A DNA stretch of 64,000 nucleotides from Yunchengibacter salinarum (GCF_037658235.1 NZ_JBBJLN010000001.1:310001-374000), one strand, 5' to 3'. Numbered from the stretch's first letter, positions 49,073 to 58,669 are shown. A program made the numbers and translations. Notes: a model not told the origin generated them from the letters alone.

Positions 49073-50515
49073 ATGACCCTTTCCATCCCGGATCTGCGCC
49101 CCGTTCTTCATGTGGTCGGTATTCTGATCACACTGATGGGCGCCACCATGGCCCTGCCGGTTCTGGCGGATCTGATCGCCGGCCACCCAGACTGGCGGGT
49201 CTTTCTGGCGGCCATGGCCCTGACCGGGACACTGGGCGGGATGATGGTGCTGGCCACCCGCGGCTATCAAACGGTGCTGAGCCTGCGGCAGGCCTTTCTG
49301 CTGACCATTCTGGCCTGGTTCATCCTGCCCGCCTTCGGCGCCCTGCCGCTGGTTTTTTCCGCCCGCGCGCTGGATTTCGCAAGCGCCTATTTCGAGGCCG
49401 CGAGCGGGCTTACCACCACCGGCGCCTCAGTGCTCAGCGGCCTGGATGACAGCCCGCCGGGCCTGCTGCTGTGGCGGCAATTGCTGCACTGGCTCGGCGG
49501 GCTCGGCATTGTGGTGATGATGGTGGCGATCATGCCCATGTTGCAGGAAGGCGGTATGCAGATCTTTCGCATGGAAAGCAGCGATACATCCGAAAAGATC
49601 CTGCCCCGCGCCCGCCAGATCGTTGGCGCGATCACCAGTATTTATGTCAGCCTGACTGCGCTGTGTGCCCTGATCCTGATCTTTCTCGGCCTTGGTGCCT
49701 TTGATGCCGTCAGCCATGCCATGTCCACCGTGTCCACCGGCGGTTTCGCCAATTATGACGCTTCCATCAGCCATTTCGACAGCGCGGCGGTGGACATGAC
49801 CATATTGACCTTCATGATCCTGGGGGGGCTACCTTTTCTGTTGATCCTGCAACTCATACGGGGCCGCCCTGCTGTCTTCTGGCGGGATGAGCAGGTAAGG
49901 GTGTTTTTTGGTGTTATTGTCTTTCTTTCTGCCTTAATGACACTTTGGCTTTATTACAATAATAATTATACCTTATTTGAGTCTTTCAGGTATGGAACTT
50001 TCAATATCATATCAGTTCTTACGACAACAGGGCTTACCAACACCAATTACTTTTCATGGGGAAGCTTCGCAACCATTGTATTTTTGTTTGTCTCCCTTAT
50101 TGGAGCCTGTGCCGGGTCCACGTCCGGGGCGATAAAGATTTTCAGGTTTATTGTTGTATTCAAGGAAATGGCTAAAATAGCTAATAAGATTGTGGCACCG
50201 AACGGACTTTTCATAGCGAAATATAACAAACGAAAAATTGACAACAGCGTAGAAAACTCGATATTCATTTTCATATTATTGTTTTTTGCAATTCTAGTAG
50301 CGATCACTTTCATTTTGTCCATGACGGGACTTGGATTCAAGGAATCCCTGTTCAGCGCGGTCATCACGATCACCAATGTGGGCGTTGGCCCAACCGGCGA
50401 CATCGGGGCCTTTTCCGATCTGGCGAAATGGACTCTGTCCCTGGCCATGGTTCTGGGGCGGCTGGAGCTGTTCACGGTACTTGTGCTGATCTCGCCTGCC
50501 TTCTGGCGGGGTTAG
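49073..50515 (+). CDS. trkH: TrkH family potassium uptake protein
   Basis: TrkH is the membrane channel subunit of Trk potassium uptake, normally gated by TrkA. The 480 residues contain the four pore-loop selectivity regions in order: SGLTTTGASVLSG, MSTVSTGGFANYD, TTGLTNTNYFSWG with ACAGSTSGAIKIF, and TNVGVGPTGDIG. The reading frame is intact. The oddity is composition: about 49905-50340 is roughly 37% GC by hand count (some 60-nt lines are 25-27%), with AT-ending codons such as AAT, TTA and ATA, while both flanks match the GC-rich surroundings. This suggests the middle third was replaced by recombination with a low-GC donor. No trkA lies nearby. Confidence 0.94.
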   Translation: MTLSIPDLRPVLHVVGILITLMGATMALPVLADLIAGHPDWRVFLAAMALTGTLGGMMVLATRGYQTVLSLRQAFLLTILAWFILPAFGALPLVFSARALDFASAYFEAASGLTTTGASVLSGLDDSPPGLLLWRQLLHWLGGLGIVVMMVAIMPMLQEGGMQIFRMESSDTSEKILPRARQIVGAITSIYVSLTALCALILIFLGLGAFDAVSHAMSTVSTGGFANYDASISHFDSAAVDMTILTFMILGGLPFLLILQLIRGRPAVFWRDEQVRVFFGVIVFLSALMTLWLYYNNNYTLFESFRYGTFNIISVLTTTGLTNTNYFSWGSFATIVFLFVSLIGACAGSTSGAIKIFRFIVVFKEMAKIANKIVAPNGLFIAKYNKRKIDNSVENSIFIFILLFFAILVAITFILSMTGLGFKESLFSAVITITNVGVGPTGDIGAFSDLAKWTLSLAMVLGRLELFTVLVLISPAFWRG

Positions 50516-50555
50516 GGCCATTGTCGCGGCCGCCTAAAACCGGCATAGTGCCCCC

Positions 50556-51407
50556 ATGAAAAACCTTGTACTGACAGCGCTGATGCTGGGGATGCTCGCA
50601 TCCCTTCCGGCCAGGGCGGATGATCGGCTTGCCCGCGCGCAGGCGGCGTTTGACGCGGGCGCATTCGAAACAGCCGCCGATCTGGGCCGGGCCAGCGACA
50701 CGGCGGACGGGCTGTCCCTGGCCTGTCGCAGCGGCCTGATCCGGGGCGGCTGGCAGACCGAGGGCCCGGAAATGGTCACCATTCTGCATCAGGCGATCCG
50801 GGATTGCGAAAACGCCGTCATCAAGGAGCCCACCCACCTGGTGGGCAAGCTGTCGCTGGCGCTGGCGGTGGGATTCGAAGGCAAACGCCGCAAGAAGGCG
50901 GGCTATGCCGATGCCGCAAAGGACCACCTGAAAACACTGGTGCAGCTTTATCCCGATCACCCGGACCCCTGGGGCGCCCTTGCCGGATGGCACGCGGAAG
51001 TCAGCAAGGAAGGCTTCATGGCCCGGCTGGTTCTGGGGGCGCGGCCATCAAAGGCGCACGAATTCTTTGAAACGGCCCTGAAAAAGGGGTCGGTGGACGG
51101 GCCCTTCATGCTGGAATACTGCAAGTTTCTGGCCCGGCTCGGCCCGGTGGAACAGATGATAGCGGAAAGCCACCTGAACACCATGCTGGAAAAACCGGCA
51201 CACACCGCTCTTTTGAAGATTGTCCGCGGCAAGGCCCGGAAACTGAAGGAAGCGCTGGCCAGCGGCAAGAAAACCCGCATTGCCGATGCGATCGAGGCCG
51301 CCAGCGCCTTTCCCGACATCGAAAAGCACGACAAGGTGGCGGATACGCTGGACCTGAAAGACCTGCCCGAACCGCCCGAAAGCGCCCTTGCAAAGGATGC
51401 GCTGTAG
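50556..51407 (+). CDS. Secreted TPR-like protein of unknown function
   Basis: The 283-residue protein has a Sec signal peptide (MKNLVLTALMLGMLASLP, cleavage after ARA). Helical repeats follow: ARAQAAFDAGAFETAADLGR, then YADAAKDHLKTLVQLYPDHP and PWGALAGWHAEVS, in a TPR-like pattern. The C-terminal third is Lys/Glu-rich. No family name is certain. It probably acts as a periplasmic scaffold. The gene lies 40 nt after trkH on the same strand and could share its transcript. Confidence 0.75.
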   Translation: MKNLVLTALMLGMLASLPARADDRLARAQAAFDAGAFETAADLGRASDTADGLSLACRSGLIRGGWQTEGPEMVTILHQAIRDCENAVIKEPTHLVGKLSLALAVGFEGKRRKKAGYADAAKDHLKTLVQLYPDHPDPWGALAGWHAEVSKEGFMARLVLGARPSKAHEFFETALKKGSVDGPFMLEYCKFLARLGPVEQMIAESHLNTMLEKPAHTALLKIVRGKARKLKEALASGKKTRIADAIEAASAFPDIEKHDKVADTLDLKDLPEPPESALAKDAL

Positions 51408-51457
51408 CGGCGCGAAAACGGGGTCCGAAACGGAAAAACGGCCCCGGCCCGCTCGGC

Positions 51458-51877
51458 TCAGTCCTGATTCAGGCTTTTCTGCCGGGCCGCCACACCCCGT
51501 TCCAGCGCGGCGGCGGTCAGCCGATCCACCCCCAGCGTATGACGGATGATTTCCAGCAGGCGCAGTTCCGCCTGGGTCAGTTCACTGTCGCTGGCGGCCA
51601 CTTCACATGCCAGCGAATACACCAGATCATAGCGGCTTTCCGGTATCGCTTCCATGATCAGGCCCAGCGCCGCATCCAGCCCTTCTTCCGAGGACATCAT
51701 CTCGATGCAGCTATCCGTGTCCGCTCGCAACCGTTCCACATTATAGTCGCGGAAAGCGGGCAGATATCCCACCAGCCCGGTCATCCGGGTGATTTCGCTT
51801 TCCGACATATCCCCGTCCGACGCGGCGGCCACCACCATCACATAGACCAACGCGGTTTCCTGAGAAATGGTGGACAT
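51458..51877 (-). CDS. TerB-like tellurite resistance family protein
   Basis: The 139-residue all-helical protein fits the TerB/DjlA domain: ALVYVMVVAAASDGDMSESE, the acidic loops DGDMSESE and DSELTQAE in the two halves, and LRLLEIIRHTLGVD near the end. Those acidic loops bind metal in characterised TerB domains. No other ter genes are nearby, so this is the solitary form with unknown role rather than a tellurite operon. The ATG at 51877 was chosen; the longer upstream frame is not helical. It follows the DinG-like helicase gene by 97 nt on the same strand. Confidence 0.85.
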   Translation of the reverse strand: MSTISQETALVYVMVVAAASDGDMSESEITRMTGLVGYLPAFRDYNVERLRADTDSCIEMMSSEEGLDAALGLIMEAIPESRYDLVYSLACEVAASDSELTQAELRLLEIIRHTLGVDRLTAAALERGVAARQKSLNQD

Positions 51878-51974
51878 GACAAGGCTCCCTGAAAAATTTG
51901 AACCGAACCCGCCGAACGGTTCGCCAGACGTGTTTGAAAGCAGTCTTAACAGGTGAACGGGCAGACGCAAACCT

Positions 51975-54908
51975 TCACCCGCCCGATGAGACGGAATGCC
52001 CAGAACCGGGATCATGAAAGGCGGCCACCCGCGCCACCGCATCCCTGAGGCCCAGGCGGTGAACCGGCACACCCGCGGGCAGGCCATCCAGCAGGCGGGT
52101 GGGGGTGCGGCCATCCAACAGCACGAACACGCCCCGATCGTCAGCGCGCCGGATCAGGCGCCCGAAAGCCTGCGCCAGCTTCAGCCGGGTCAGCATCTCG
52201 TCATAGCCCCGCCCGCCAAAGGCGGCCCGGCGCGCCCGGTGCAGCAGGGTGGGGCGCGGCCAGGGCACCCGGTCGAACACGATCTGCCGCAGCGCCCGGC
52301 CCGGCACGTCCACCCCGTCGCGCACGGCATCAGTGCCCAGCAGGCAGGCATCTTCCTCAAGCCGGAAAATATCCACCAGCGTGGCCGTGTCCATCGGGTC
52401 CACATGTTGCGCCAGCAGGGGCAGGCCGCGCGCTTCAAGGTCCGGCGCGATGGCATTCCAGGTGGCCTTCAATCGGCTGATGGCCGTGAACAGGCCCAGC
52501 GCACCGCCCCCGGACGCCATAAAAAGGGCACGATAGGCGGCGGCCACCTGATCCGGGTCCTGCTTGTTCACATCGCCCACAATGATCACTTCGGTCTGGC
52601 GGGCATAATCGAAAGGGCTCGGCACGCTGAGCCGCCGCGCGGGAGATAGCAAGTGTTGCGCGCCGGTGCGGCTGTCGGCGGCACCCCAGCCGGATGCCTC
52701 CCGGCTCGCCGCCCGATGCGCCTGTGGCCGGGCCATATGCGCCTGATCCATTTCCGATCGGGGCGGATCGGCTTCTTCCTGTTCCAGCGCCGCCCCGTCC
52801 ACACGGTCCCGAAGGGTGGCCGAGGTGACCAGCACACCATGGGCCTTGTCGAACACGGTGCGGGCCAGCGGTTCGGTGGGGTCCACATAATGGCGGAACA
52901 GGCCCACATCCCGATCCTTGCCCGCGATCCGATCCAGTTCCAGATAATCCACCATGGCCGGGCCGTCGCCCTGCACGGTGCCATCCGCTGCATCATCGGG
53001 GCCAATGGTCTGAAGCATATGGCACCATTGACGCACCAGTTCCGCCCGCTGGGTCAGGGAACGGGCCGCCGCTTCCAGGCGCCCGCGGTCGCTGCTGTCC
53101 AGCGTGTCGGCCTGCTCATCCATCAGCCCCTTGAGCCGGGCCGACAGGGCCGTCAGCGCCCGGCCAAGCGGGTGCAGCTTGCGCCGCAGTTGGTCCGCGC
53201 TTTCCACCAAAGCCGGGGCGGGATCGGTCAGGGCGGCTTCCAGCGAATACGGCCCCGCATCCCGCGCCCGCGCCAGAATATGGCCGCGCGCATGGGTCAG
53301 AAAGGTCTCATAGGCGGTGATGGGGGCGCCGCCCGCCAGACGGGACAGCCAGTTATCCGCCGGAAGCTGGCGCGCCTCGGCCATGACCTGTTCCAGCAGG
53401 GTCACCGCCTCCTGATCGCCGCTGACCAGCTCTTCCAGCCGGTTTTTCAGCCCCCGCGCCCGTGTCGTGCCGCCCGACTCCTTGCCCCGAAGCCAGCGGC
53501 GAAGCTCTGCCCCCTCACTGCCGCTCAGGGCCACCGCAAAGGCACTGTCAGCGGCATCGAACAGGTGGTGCCCCTCGTCGAACACCAGGCGCAGGGGCAG
53601 GTCCGGGTCGCCGTCGGGCCGGGTGGCGGCCTGTGCCATCACCAGCGCATGATTGGCCACCACCAGGTCCGCATGGCGGGTCTTGCGCGCCGCCCGCTCG
53701 ATGAAGCAGCGTCGATAATGGGGGCAGGCGGCATACAGGCATTCCCCCCGTCGGTCGGTCAGGCCGCTGATGCGATTGACCCCGAACGGCCCCTTCAACC
53801 AGGCGGGAAAATCGCCGCCGATCATGTCGCCGTCGCGGGTGAAGCGCGCCCAGCGCAGCACCAGCCCCACCAGCACCCGGTCCCGGTCCAGGCCACTTTC
53901 CACCCGTGCGCGCTGAAACACGGCGCGGGTGGTTTCTTCCAGATTCAGCAGGCAGGCATAGTTTTCGCGCCCTTTGCGGATCACGGCGCGGGCAGCCTTG
54001 GTGCGCGGGTCCGGGTACAGTCGGCTCAGTTCCTGATCCAGTTGCCGTTGCAGATTCTTGGTATAGGTGGCCAGCCAGACCGGCGCATCATTGGCTTCCG
54101 CCCATAAGCTGGCGGGCGCGATATATCCCAGCGTCTTGCCGGTGCCGGTACCCGCCTCCAGAAGCTGCATATTGGGCCCGTCCGCCATTTCACGGGGCCG
54201 GAACGCATGGGTGGCGGCCCCCGCATAGCGATGCTGGCCGGGCCGCTCCTCGGACCCGCTGCCGAGTATCCGGGCCAGGCGGTTCTGGGCGTCTTCCGGT
54301 GCCACGGGCGCGTCGCCGGGTGGCGGGGGCGGGGCATCATCCTGCCATTCCGGCACCCTGAGCCAGGTGGCAAGGCCGTTTTCCCCCTGCCCGTCCCGGT
54401 TGCCCGCGCGCCGGTCCAACGCCTGTATCACCAGCGGCCCCCACGGCCAGCCCGCCTGCGCCATCATCACCGCCACATCCCGCGCCCCGGCATGATAGCG
54501 ATAGGTCTCGCTGGCCATGTCCGCCAGCAGCCGGGCCGCCAGTGTGCGAATGGCGCCGCAGCGCTCGGCGCCGGTTTCCAGCGACGCATCCAGCGTCAGC
54601 GCTTCCGCCAGACCTTTCAGCGTGGGCAGGGCGGGGCGCGCGGGCCGGGCAAAGGCGAACAGTTCCAGCACATCATGGGCCACCAGCGCGTTCAGCCCTA
54701 GCAGGCGCCCGGTGCGCAGCCGGTGAACGCACAAATGGGGGCCCTCCGCCATGGCGTCGGCGGCGGCGTTCAGGCTCAGGGTCTCAAGGGTGCCGTCGCC
54801 TGCAAGGCGGGTGGCGCCGCCGATGGTCACGTCCATCACCGGCAGCAAGGACAGGTCCGCATCCTCGGCGGCGGCTTCAACAATCAGATCACGCATGAGC
54901 CGAACCAT
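51975..54908 (-). CDS. DinG/XPD-type Fe-S DNA helicase
   Basis: This superfamily 2 helicase unwinds DNA 5' to 3' and probably acts in repair. The 977 residues contain Walker A LLEAGTGTGKTLGYIAPAS, a four-cysteine Fe-S cluster region (NYACLLNLEET, then GECLYAACPHYRRCFIERAA) followed by VVANHAL, and DEGHHLFDAAD as Walker B. The C-terminal motor has ACLLGTDAVRDGVDVPGRAL and QAFGRLIRRADDRGVF. The first 200 residues form an uncharacterised domain typical of alphaproteobacterial members. A Met at residue 5 is an alternative start. The internal stretch around residues 715-760, rich in Arg/Ala/Glu, looks like an insertion. Confidence 0.93.
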   Translation of the reverse strand: MVRLMRDLIVEAAAEDADLSLLPVMDVTIGGATRLAGDGTLETLSLNAAADAMAEGPHLCVHRLRTGRLLGLNALVAHDVLELFAFARPARPALPTLKGLAEALTLDASLETGAERCGAIRTLAARLLADMASETYRYHAGARDVAVMMAQAGWPWGPLVIQALDRRAGNRDGQGENGLATWLRVPEWQDDAPPPPPGDAPVAPEDAQNRLARILGSGSEERPGQHRYAGAATHAFRPREMADGPNMQLLEAGTGTGKTLGYIAPASLWAEANDAPVWLATYTKNLQRQLDQELSRLYPDPRTKAARAVIRKGRENYACLLNLEETTRAVFQRARVESGLDRDRVLVGLVLRWARFTRDGDMIGGDFPAWLKGPFGVNRISGLTDRRGECLYAACPHYRRCFIERAARKTRHADLVVANHALVMAQAATRPDGDPDLPLRLVFDEGHHLFDAADSAFAVALSGSEGAELRRWLRGKESGGTTRARGLKNRLEELVSGDQEAVTLLEQVMAEARQLPADNWLSRLAGGAPITAYETFLTHARGHILARARDAGPYSLEAALTDPAPALVESADQLRRKLHPLGRALTALSARLKGLMDEQADTLDSSDRGRLEAAARSLTQRAELVRQWCHMLQTIGPDDAADGTVQGDGPAMVDYLELDRIAGKDRDVGLFRHYVDPTEPLARTVFDKAHGVLVTSATLRDRVDGAALEQEEADPPRSEMDQAHMARPQAHRAASREASGWGAADSRTGAQHLLSPARRLSVPSPFDYARQTEVIIVGDVNKQDPDQVAAAYRALFMASGGGALGLFTAISRLKATWNAIAPDLEARGLPLLAQHVDPMDTATLVDIFRLEEDACLLGTDAVRDGVDVPGRALRQIVFDRVPWPRPTLLHRARRAAFGGRGYDEMLTRLKLAQAFGRLIRRADDRGVFVLLDGRTPTRLLDGLPAGVPVHRLGLRDAVARVAAFHDPGSGHSVSSGG

Positions 54909-55074
54909 AATCCAGCGAGCGCACCCTCACCAGAGCAAACCGGCCAAGGTCTTCAGCCATCGCGGCCATGTCCCGCCCGAACAGGCCGTGGCCAGCTTGA
55001 TTTTTGGCCGCCGCTGCCATAGGTTCCATCACCCGCGCGAACGCCGGAAACACCCCAGCGAACAGGATACTCCC

Positions 55075-56646
55075 ATGACCGCCAACCGTGAGCTCGCCAG
55101 CCAAGCCAATACATGGCCCTTCAAGGAAGCGGAGGCGGTGCTCAAACGGGTGAACAACACCACGCCGGACAAGGGTTATGTGCTGTTCGAGACGGGCTAT
55201 GGCGCATCCGGCCTGCCGCATATCGGCACCTTTGCGGAAGTGGCGCGCACCACCATGGTCATGCGCGCCTTCAAGGCGCTGAGCGACATTCCCACCCGGC
55301 TGATCTGCTTTTCCGACGATATGGACGGCCTGCGCAAGGTGCCCGGCAATGTGCCCAACCGGGACAAGCTGGAAGCGGCCCTTGGCAAGCCCCTGACCCA
55401 GGTGCCGGACCCGTTCGGAGAACATGAAAGTTTCGGCGCGCACAACAATGCACGGCTGCGCCGCTTTCTGGATGGTTTCGGCTTTAAATACGACTTTCTG
55501 TCCGCCACTGACTGTTATCACAGTGGCCGGTTCGACGACACGCTCATCCGCATCGCGCAGAATTATGAGCGCATCATCAATGTGATCCTGCCCACACTGG
55601 GGGAGGAGCGGCGAAAGACCTACAGCCCGTTCCTGCCGATCTGCCCGAAGACCGGCGTGGTATTGCAGGTGCCCGTAACCCTGCTGGACGCGGACACCGG
55701 CCTGATCGCCTTCGAGGATTCCGAAGGAGAACGGGTGGAAACCACCGTCACCGGCGGCAAGGTGAAATGCCAGTGGAAAGTGGACTGGGCCATGCGCTGG
55801 GACGCGCTGGACGTGGACTATGAAATGGCGGGCAAGGACCTGATGGAAAGCGTGAAGCTGTCATCCACCGTGCGGCGCATTCTGGGCGGCAGGCCGCCGG
55901 AAGGTTTTTCCTATGAAATGTTCCTGGACGACAAGGGGGAGAAGATCTCCAAATCCAGGGGCAATGGCGTAACCATGGAAGAATGGCTTACCTATGCCAG
56001 CCCGGAAAGCCTGTCGGTCTATCTGTACCAGTCCCCGAAAAAGGCCAAGAAGCTGTATTTCGACGTGATTCCCAAGGCGGTGGACGAATATTACACCTTC
56101 GCCGCCAAATATCACGAGCAGGAACCGCTGGACCAGTTCAAGAACCCGGCCTGGTACATTCATGGGTCCGAAGTGCCGCGCTATGACCTGCCGGTGAGCT
56201 TCGCCCTGCTGCTCAACCTGGTTTCCGCCGCCAATGCGGAAGACAAGGAAACACTGTGGGGCTTTGTTTCCCGCTATGTGGACGGCGCCACCGCCGAGCA
56301 ATACCCGGAACTGGACCGGTTGATGGATTACGCGGTGCGCTATTATCATGATTTCGTAAAGCCCACCAAGGCGTTCCGCGCCCCCAATACGCAGGAGCGG
56401 GAGGCGCTGGAAAACCTGAAATCCCGGCTGAAAGCGCTGGGCGAAGGGGAGCATGACCCGGAAACGATCATGACCGAGGTGTTTTCCGCCGGCAAGGATG
56501 CGGGTTTCGACAATCTCAGGGACTGGTTCCGCGCCTGCTATGAAACCCTGCTGGGCCAGAGCCAGGGCCCGCGCATGGGCGGCTTCATCGCGCTCTATGG
56601 CACACAGGAAACCATCGCCCTGATCGACAGGGCGCTGGCTGCCTGA
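55075..56646 (+). CDS. lysS: Lysyl-tRNA synthetase, class I
   Basis: This is the class I type of LysRS, found in archaea and many alphaproteobacteria in place of the common class II enzyme. The 523 residues carry the HIGH-like motif GASGLPHIGTF, ICFSDDMDGLRKVPGN, and KMSKS-like KGEKISKSRGNGV. The C-terminal helical domain binds the anticodon. I chose the ATG at 55075 (MTANRELASQANTWPF), preceded by AGGA; the longer open frame upstream overlaps the helicase gene and is not family-like. A bidirectional terminator separates it from grpE. Confidence 0.96.
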   Translation: MTANRELASQANTWPFKEAEAVLKRVNNTTPDKGYVLFETGYGASGLPHIGTFAEVARTTMVMRAFKALSDIPTRLICFSDDMDGLRKVPGNVPNRDKLEAALGKPLTQVPDPFGEHESFGAHNNARLRRFLDGFGFKYDFLSATDCYHSGRFDDTLIRIAQNYERIINVILPTLGEERRKTYSPFLPICPKTGVVLQVPVTLLDADTGLIAFEDSEGERVETTVTGGKVKCQWKVDWAMRWDALDVDYEMAGKDLMESVKLSSTVRRILGGRPPEGFSYEMFLDDKGEKISKSRGNGVTMEEWLTYASPESLSVYLYQSPKKAKKLYFDVIPKAVDEYYTFAAKYHEQEPLDQFKNPAWYIHGSEVPRYDLPVSFALLLNLVSAANAEDKETLWGFVSRYVDGATAEQYPELDRLMDYAVRYYHDFVKPTKAFRAPNTQEREALENLKSRLKALGEGEHDPETIMTEVFSAGKDAGFDNLRDWFRACYETLLGQSQGPRMGGFIALYGTQETIALIDRALAA

Positions 56647-56672
56647 TCCACCGGATCGCATCAATCCATGAA

Positions 56673-56705
56673 AAAAGCCCGGCACCGCGCGGTGGCCGGG
56701 CTTTT
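56673..56705. terminator. Bidirectional terminator between lysS and grpE
   Basis: AAAAGCCCGGC and GCCGGGCTTTT are perfect 11-bp inverted copies with an inner ACC-GCGC-GGT hairpin. T-tracts exist in both directions, fitting its place between convergent genes. Confidence 0.92.
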
Positions 56706-56724
56706 CCATGCGCGTTAAAGCGGA

Positions 56725-57417
56725 TCAGGCCTTGGTGTCCACCTTGGTCTCGCCGGACTGGGGCCCCGACTGGGGCTTGGCCACGCCCACCATGGCCGGG
56801 CGCAGCAACCGATCCTTGATCATATAGCCAACGCCCATGACCTGCACCACGCTGCCCGCGGGGTGTTCGTCCGTGGGCACCTCGAACATGGCCTGATGCC
56901 TGTTCGGGTCCATCTTCTGGCCGGGTTCCGGCACTTCCTGGGTGATGCCATGCTTTTCCAGCGTGTTCACCAGCTCCCGCTGGGTCATTTCCACGCCGTC
57001 CACCAGGGGCTTCACGTCGTCCGGCACGCTTTCCGGCACGGATTGCATGGCCCGGCCCAGATTATCCACCACGGACAGCATGTCCCGCGCGAATTTGGTG
57101 ATGCCATAGGCATTGGCGTCGGCCTTTTCCTTTTCCGTGCGGCGGCGCAGATTTTCCATCTCCGCCCGCTCCCGCAGGATACGGTCCTTCAGCTCGGCCA
57201 CCTCGTTTTGCAGCGCCACCACATCGGCACCCGCATCCACCATGCCCTCGGCATCGTCGGGGTTCGCGTCGGCATCGGGCGCATCGCCCATGCCCGCCTC
57301 GTCCCGCATGGCATCGGCGGCGGCCTGCTCAAGATCATGCGTATCCTTGTGGGCCTTGGGGTCGGTCTCGTGGGCGGCCCTGTTCTCGCCGGTATCCTTT
57401 TCGTTATCCATCGACAT
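56725..57417 (-). CDS. grpE: Nucleotide exchange factor GrpE
   Basis: GrpE releases ADP from DnaK and so drives the Hsp70 cycle. The 230 residues have an acidic, disordered N-tail (residues 1-65), a long dimer-forming coiled coil (ALQNEVAELKDRILRERAEM and NLRRRTEKEKADANAYG), and the C-terminal beta domain with NRHQAMFEVPTDEHPAGSVV and GYMIKDRLLRPAMVGVAK. It follows hrcA by 32 nt, the common hrcA-grpE heat-shock operon; dnaK is not in this window. Confidence 0.97.
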   Translation of the reverse strand: MSMDNEKDTGENRAAHETDPKAHKDTHDLEQAAADAMRDEAGMGDAPDADANPDDAEGMVDAGADVVALQNEVAELKDRILRERAEMENLRRRTEKEKADANAYGITKFARDMLSVVDNLGRAMQSVPESVPDDVKPLVDGVEMTQRELVNTLEKHGITQEVPEPGQKMDPNRHQAMFEVPTDEHPAGSVVQVMGVGYMIKDRLLRPAMVGVAKPQSGPQSGETKVDTKA

Positions 57418-57449
57418 GCCTCGTTTACCTGATCTGTCCTGCCGGGCGC

Positions 57450-58493
57450 TCAGCCCAGCAAGCGGGAGAGTGTCCGGGCCGTGTAATCGACCATCGGAAT
57501 CACCCGCGCATAATTCAACCGGGTCGGGCCGATCACACCGATCACCCCGACAAGCTCATTGCTGTCGCCTCTCATATAAGGAGAGACCACCAGAGATGAA
57601 CCCGACAGCGAAAATAATTTGGTCTCGGACCCGATAAAAAGCCGAACGCCCTCCCCTTCACGGGCCAGTTCCAGCAGGCGGGCCAGGTCCCGCTTGCGCT
57701 CCAGTTCATCGAAAAGCTGGCGCACACGCTCCAGTTCCTCCACCGCGCGCACATCTTCCAGCAGATGGCCCTGACCGGTAACGATCAGGGAGGCTTCTTC
57801 CGTCTCCTCGCCGGACCAGACGGCCAGCCCTTCTTCCACCACCTTGCTGGTAAGCTGATCCAGTTCCGCCTTGCGGGTGGACAGCTCCTGATTCACCAGC
57901 CGGGTGGCCTCTTCCAACGTATGGCCCGCCAGCCGCGATGACAGATAGTTACTCGCCTGCACCAGCGAGCTGGATGGCAACCCCGGCGGCAAAGACACCA
58001 GCCGGTTTTCCACGCTGTCGTCTTCCCCCACCAGCACCACCAGCGCCCGATCCGGCGCGATGGACACGAATTCCATATGCCGCACCCGGCGATGCTCCTT
58101 GGGGACCATCACCACGCTGGCCAGATTGGACAGACCGGAAAGCGCCTTGGTGGCTTCCCCCAGAAGGTCTTCCATGCTGCGCCCGGTGGCCTCACAGTGG
58201 CCGCGAATGGCGGCCCGGTCCCGCGCGGACAGGTTGCCCACCTGCATCAGGCCATCCACGAACAGCCGAAGCCCGGTATCGGTGGGTATCCGCCCGGCGG
58301 ATGTGTGGGGTGCCGCCAGCAGGCCCGCCCGCTCCAGATCCCGCATCACATTGCGCACCGTGGCGGGGGACACGGATATCCCGTCACCCAGCGCAATGGT
58401 CTTGGACCCCACCGGCTCGCCACTATCCAGATAGGTTTCCACGATGCGGCGGAAAATATCCTGGTTGCGCTTGGTCAGGTCCGTAAGGGTCAT
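57450..58493 (-). CDS. hrcA: Heat-inducible transcriptional repressor HrcA
   Basis: HrcA represses chaperone operons by binding CIRCE elements and is kept active by GroEL. The 347 residues have the N-terminal winged helix (RNQDIFRRIVETYLDSGEPV, then VSPATVRNVMRDLERAGLL and the APHTSAGRIPTDTGLRLFVD block typical of HrcA). A GAF-like dimer domain follows, ending VIGPTRLNYARVIPMVDYTA. I chose the ATG at 58493 (MTLTDLTKRNQD). No CIRCE palindrome (TTAGCACTC-N9-GAGTGCTAA) is visible in front of it, so it may not regulate itself here. Confidence 0.97.
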   Translation of the reverse strand: MTLTDLTKRNQDIFRRIVETYLDSGEPVGSKTIALGDGISVSPATVRNVMRDLERAGLLAAPHTSAGRIPTDTGLRLFVDGLMQVGNLSARDRAAIRGHCEATGRSMEDLLGEATKALSGLSNLASVVMVPKEHRRVRHMEFVSIAPDRALVVLVGEDDSVENRLVSLPPGLPSSSLVQASNYLSSRLAGHTLEEATRLVNQELSTRKAELDQLTSKVVEEGLAVWSGEETEEASLIVTGQGHLLEDVRAVEELERVRQLFDELERKRDLARLLELAREGEGVRLFIGSETKLFSLSGSSLVVSPYMRGDSNELVGVIGVIGPTRLNYARVIPMVDYTARTLSRLLG

Positions 58494-58590
58494 GGGGCAA
58501 AAAGCCTGCTGTGATGATGATGGCCTGATGGTACAGATGGGCATGACCGAGGCCAAGATCAATCACCCGCCGGGCGGGCTTTCCCCGCAG

Positions 58591-58628
58591 GGGCGCCCGT
58601 TGCGCATGGGGGGCGCCCGTTGCGCATG
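58591..58628. repeat. 18-bp direct repeat in the hrcA/rph divergent gap
   Basis: GGGCGCCCGTTGCGCATG occurs at 58591-58608 and again, identical, at 58611-58628 (period 20). Each copy contains GGGCGCCC, itself a palindrome. It lies between the divergent hrcA and rph genes, just upstream of the rph promoter. Confidence 0.75.
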
Positions 58629-58640
58629 ACGGCTTGCTCT

Positions 58641-58669
58641 TTGACCTCGGCGCGGCAAGGGGCTAGTAG
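58641..58669 (+). promoter_or_regulatory. Promoter of rph
   Basis: TTGACC (58641-58646), exactly 17 bp, then TAGTAG (58664-58669). It lies about 88 nt before the rph start codon. Confidence 0.5.

Noticed and set aside
51458..51877. Tellurite resistance operon
   Set aside because: Only a solitary TerB-like gene is present, with no terA, terC, terD or telA-like neighbours.
58494..58640. CIRCE element for HrcA
   Set aside because: No TTAGCACTC or GAGTGCTAA half-site is present on either strand.
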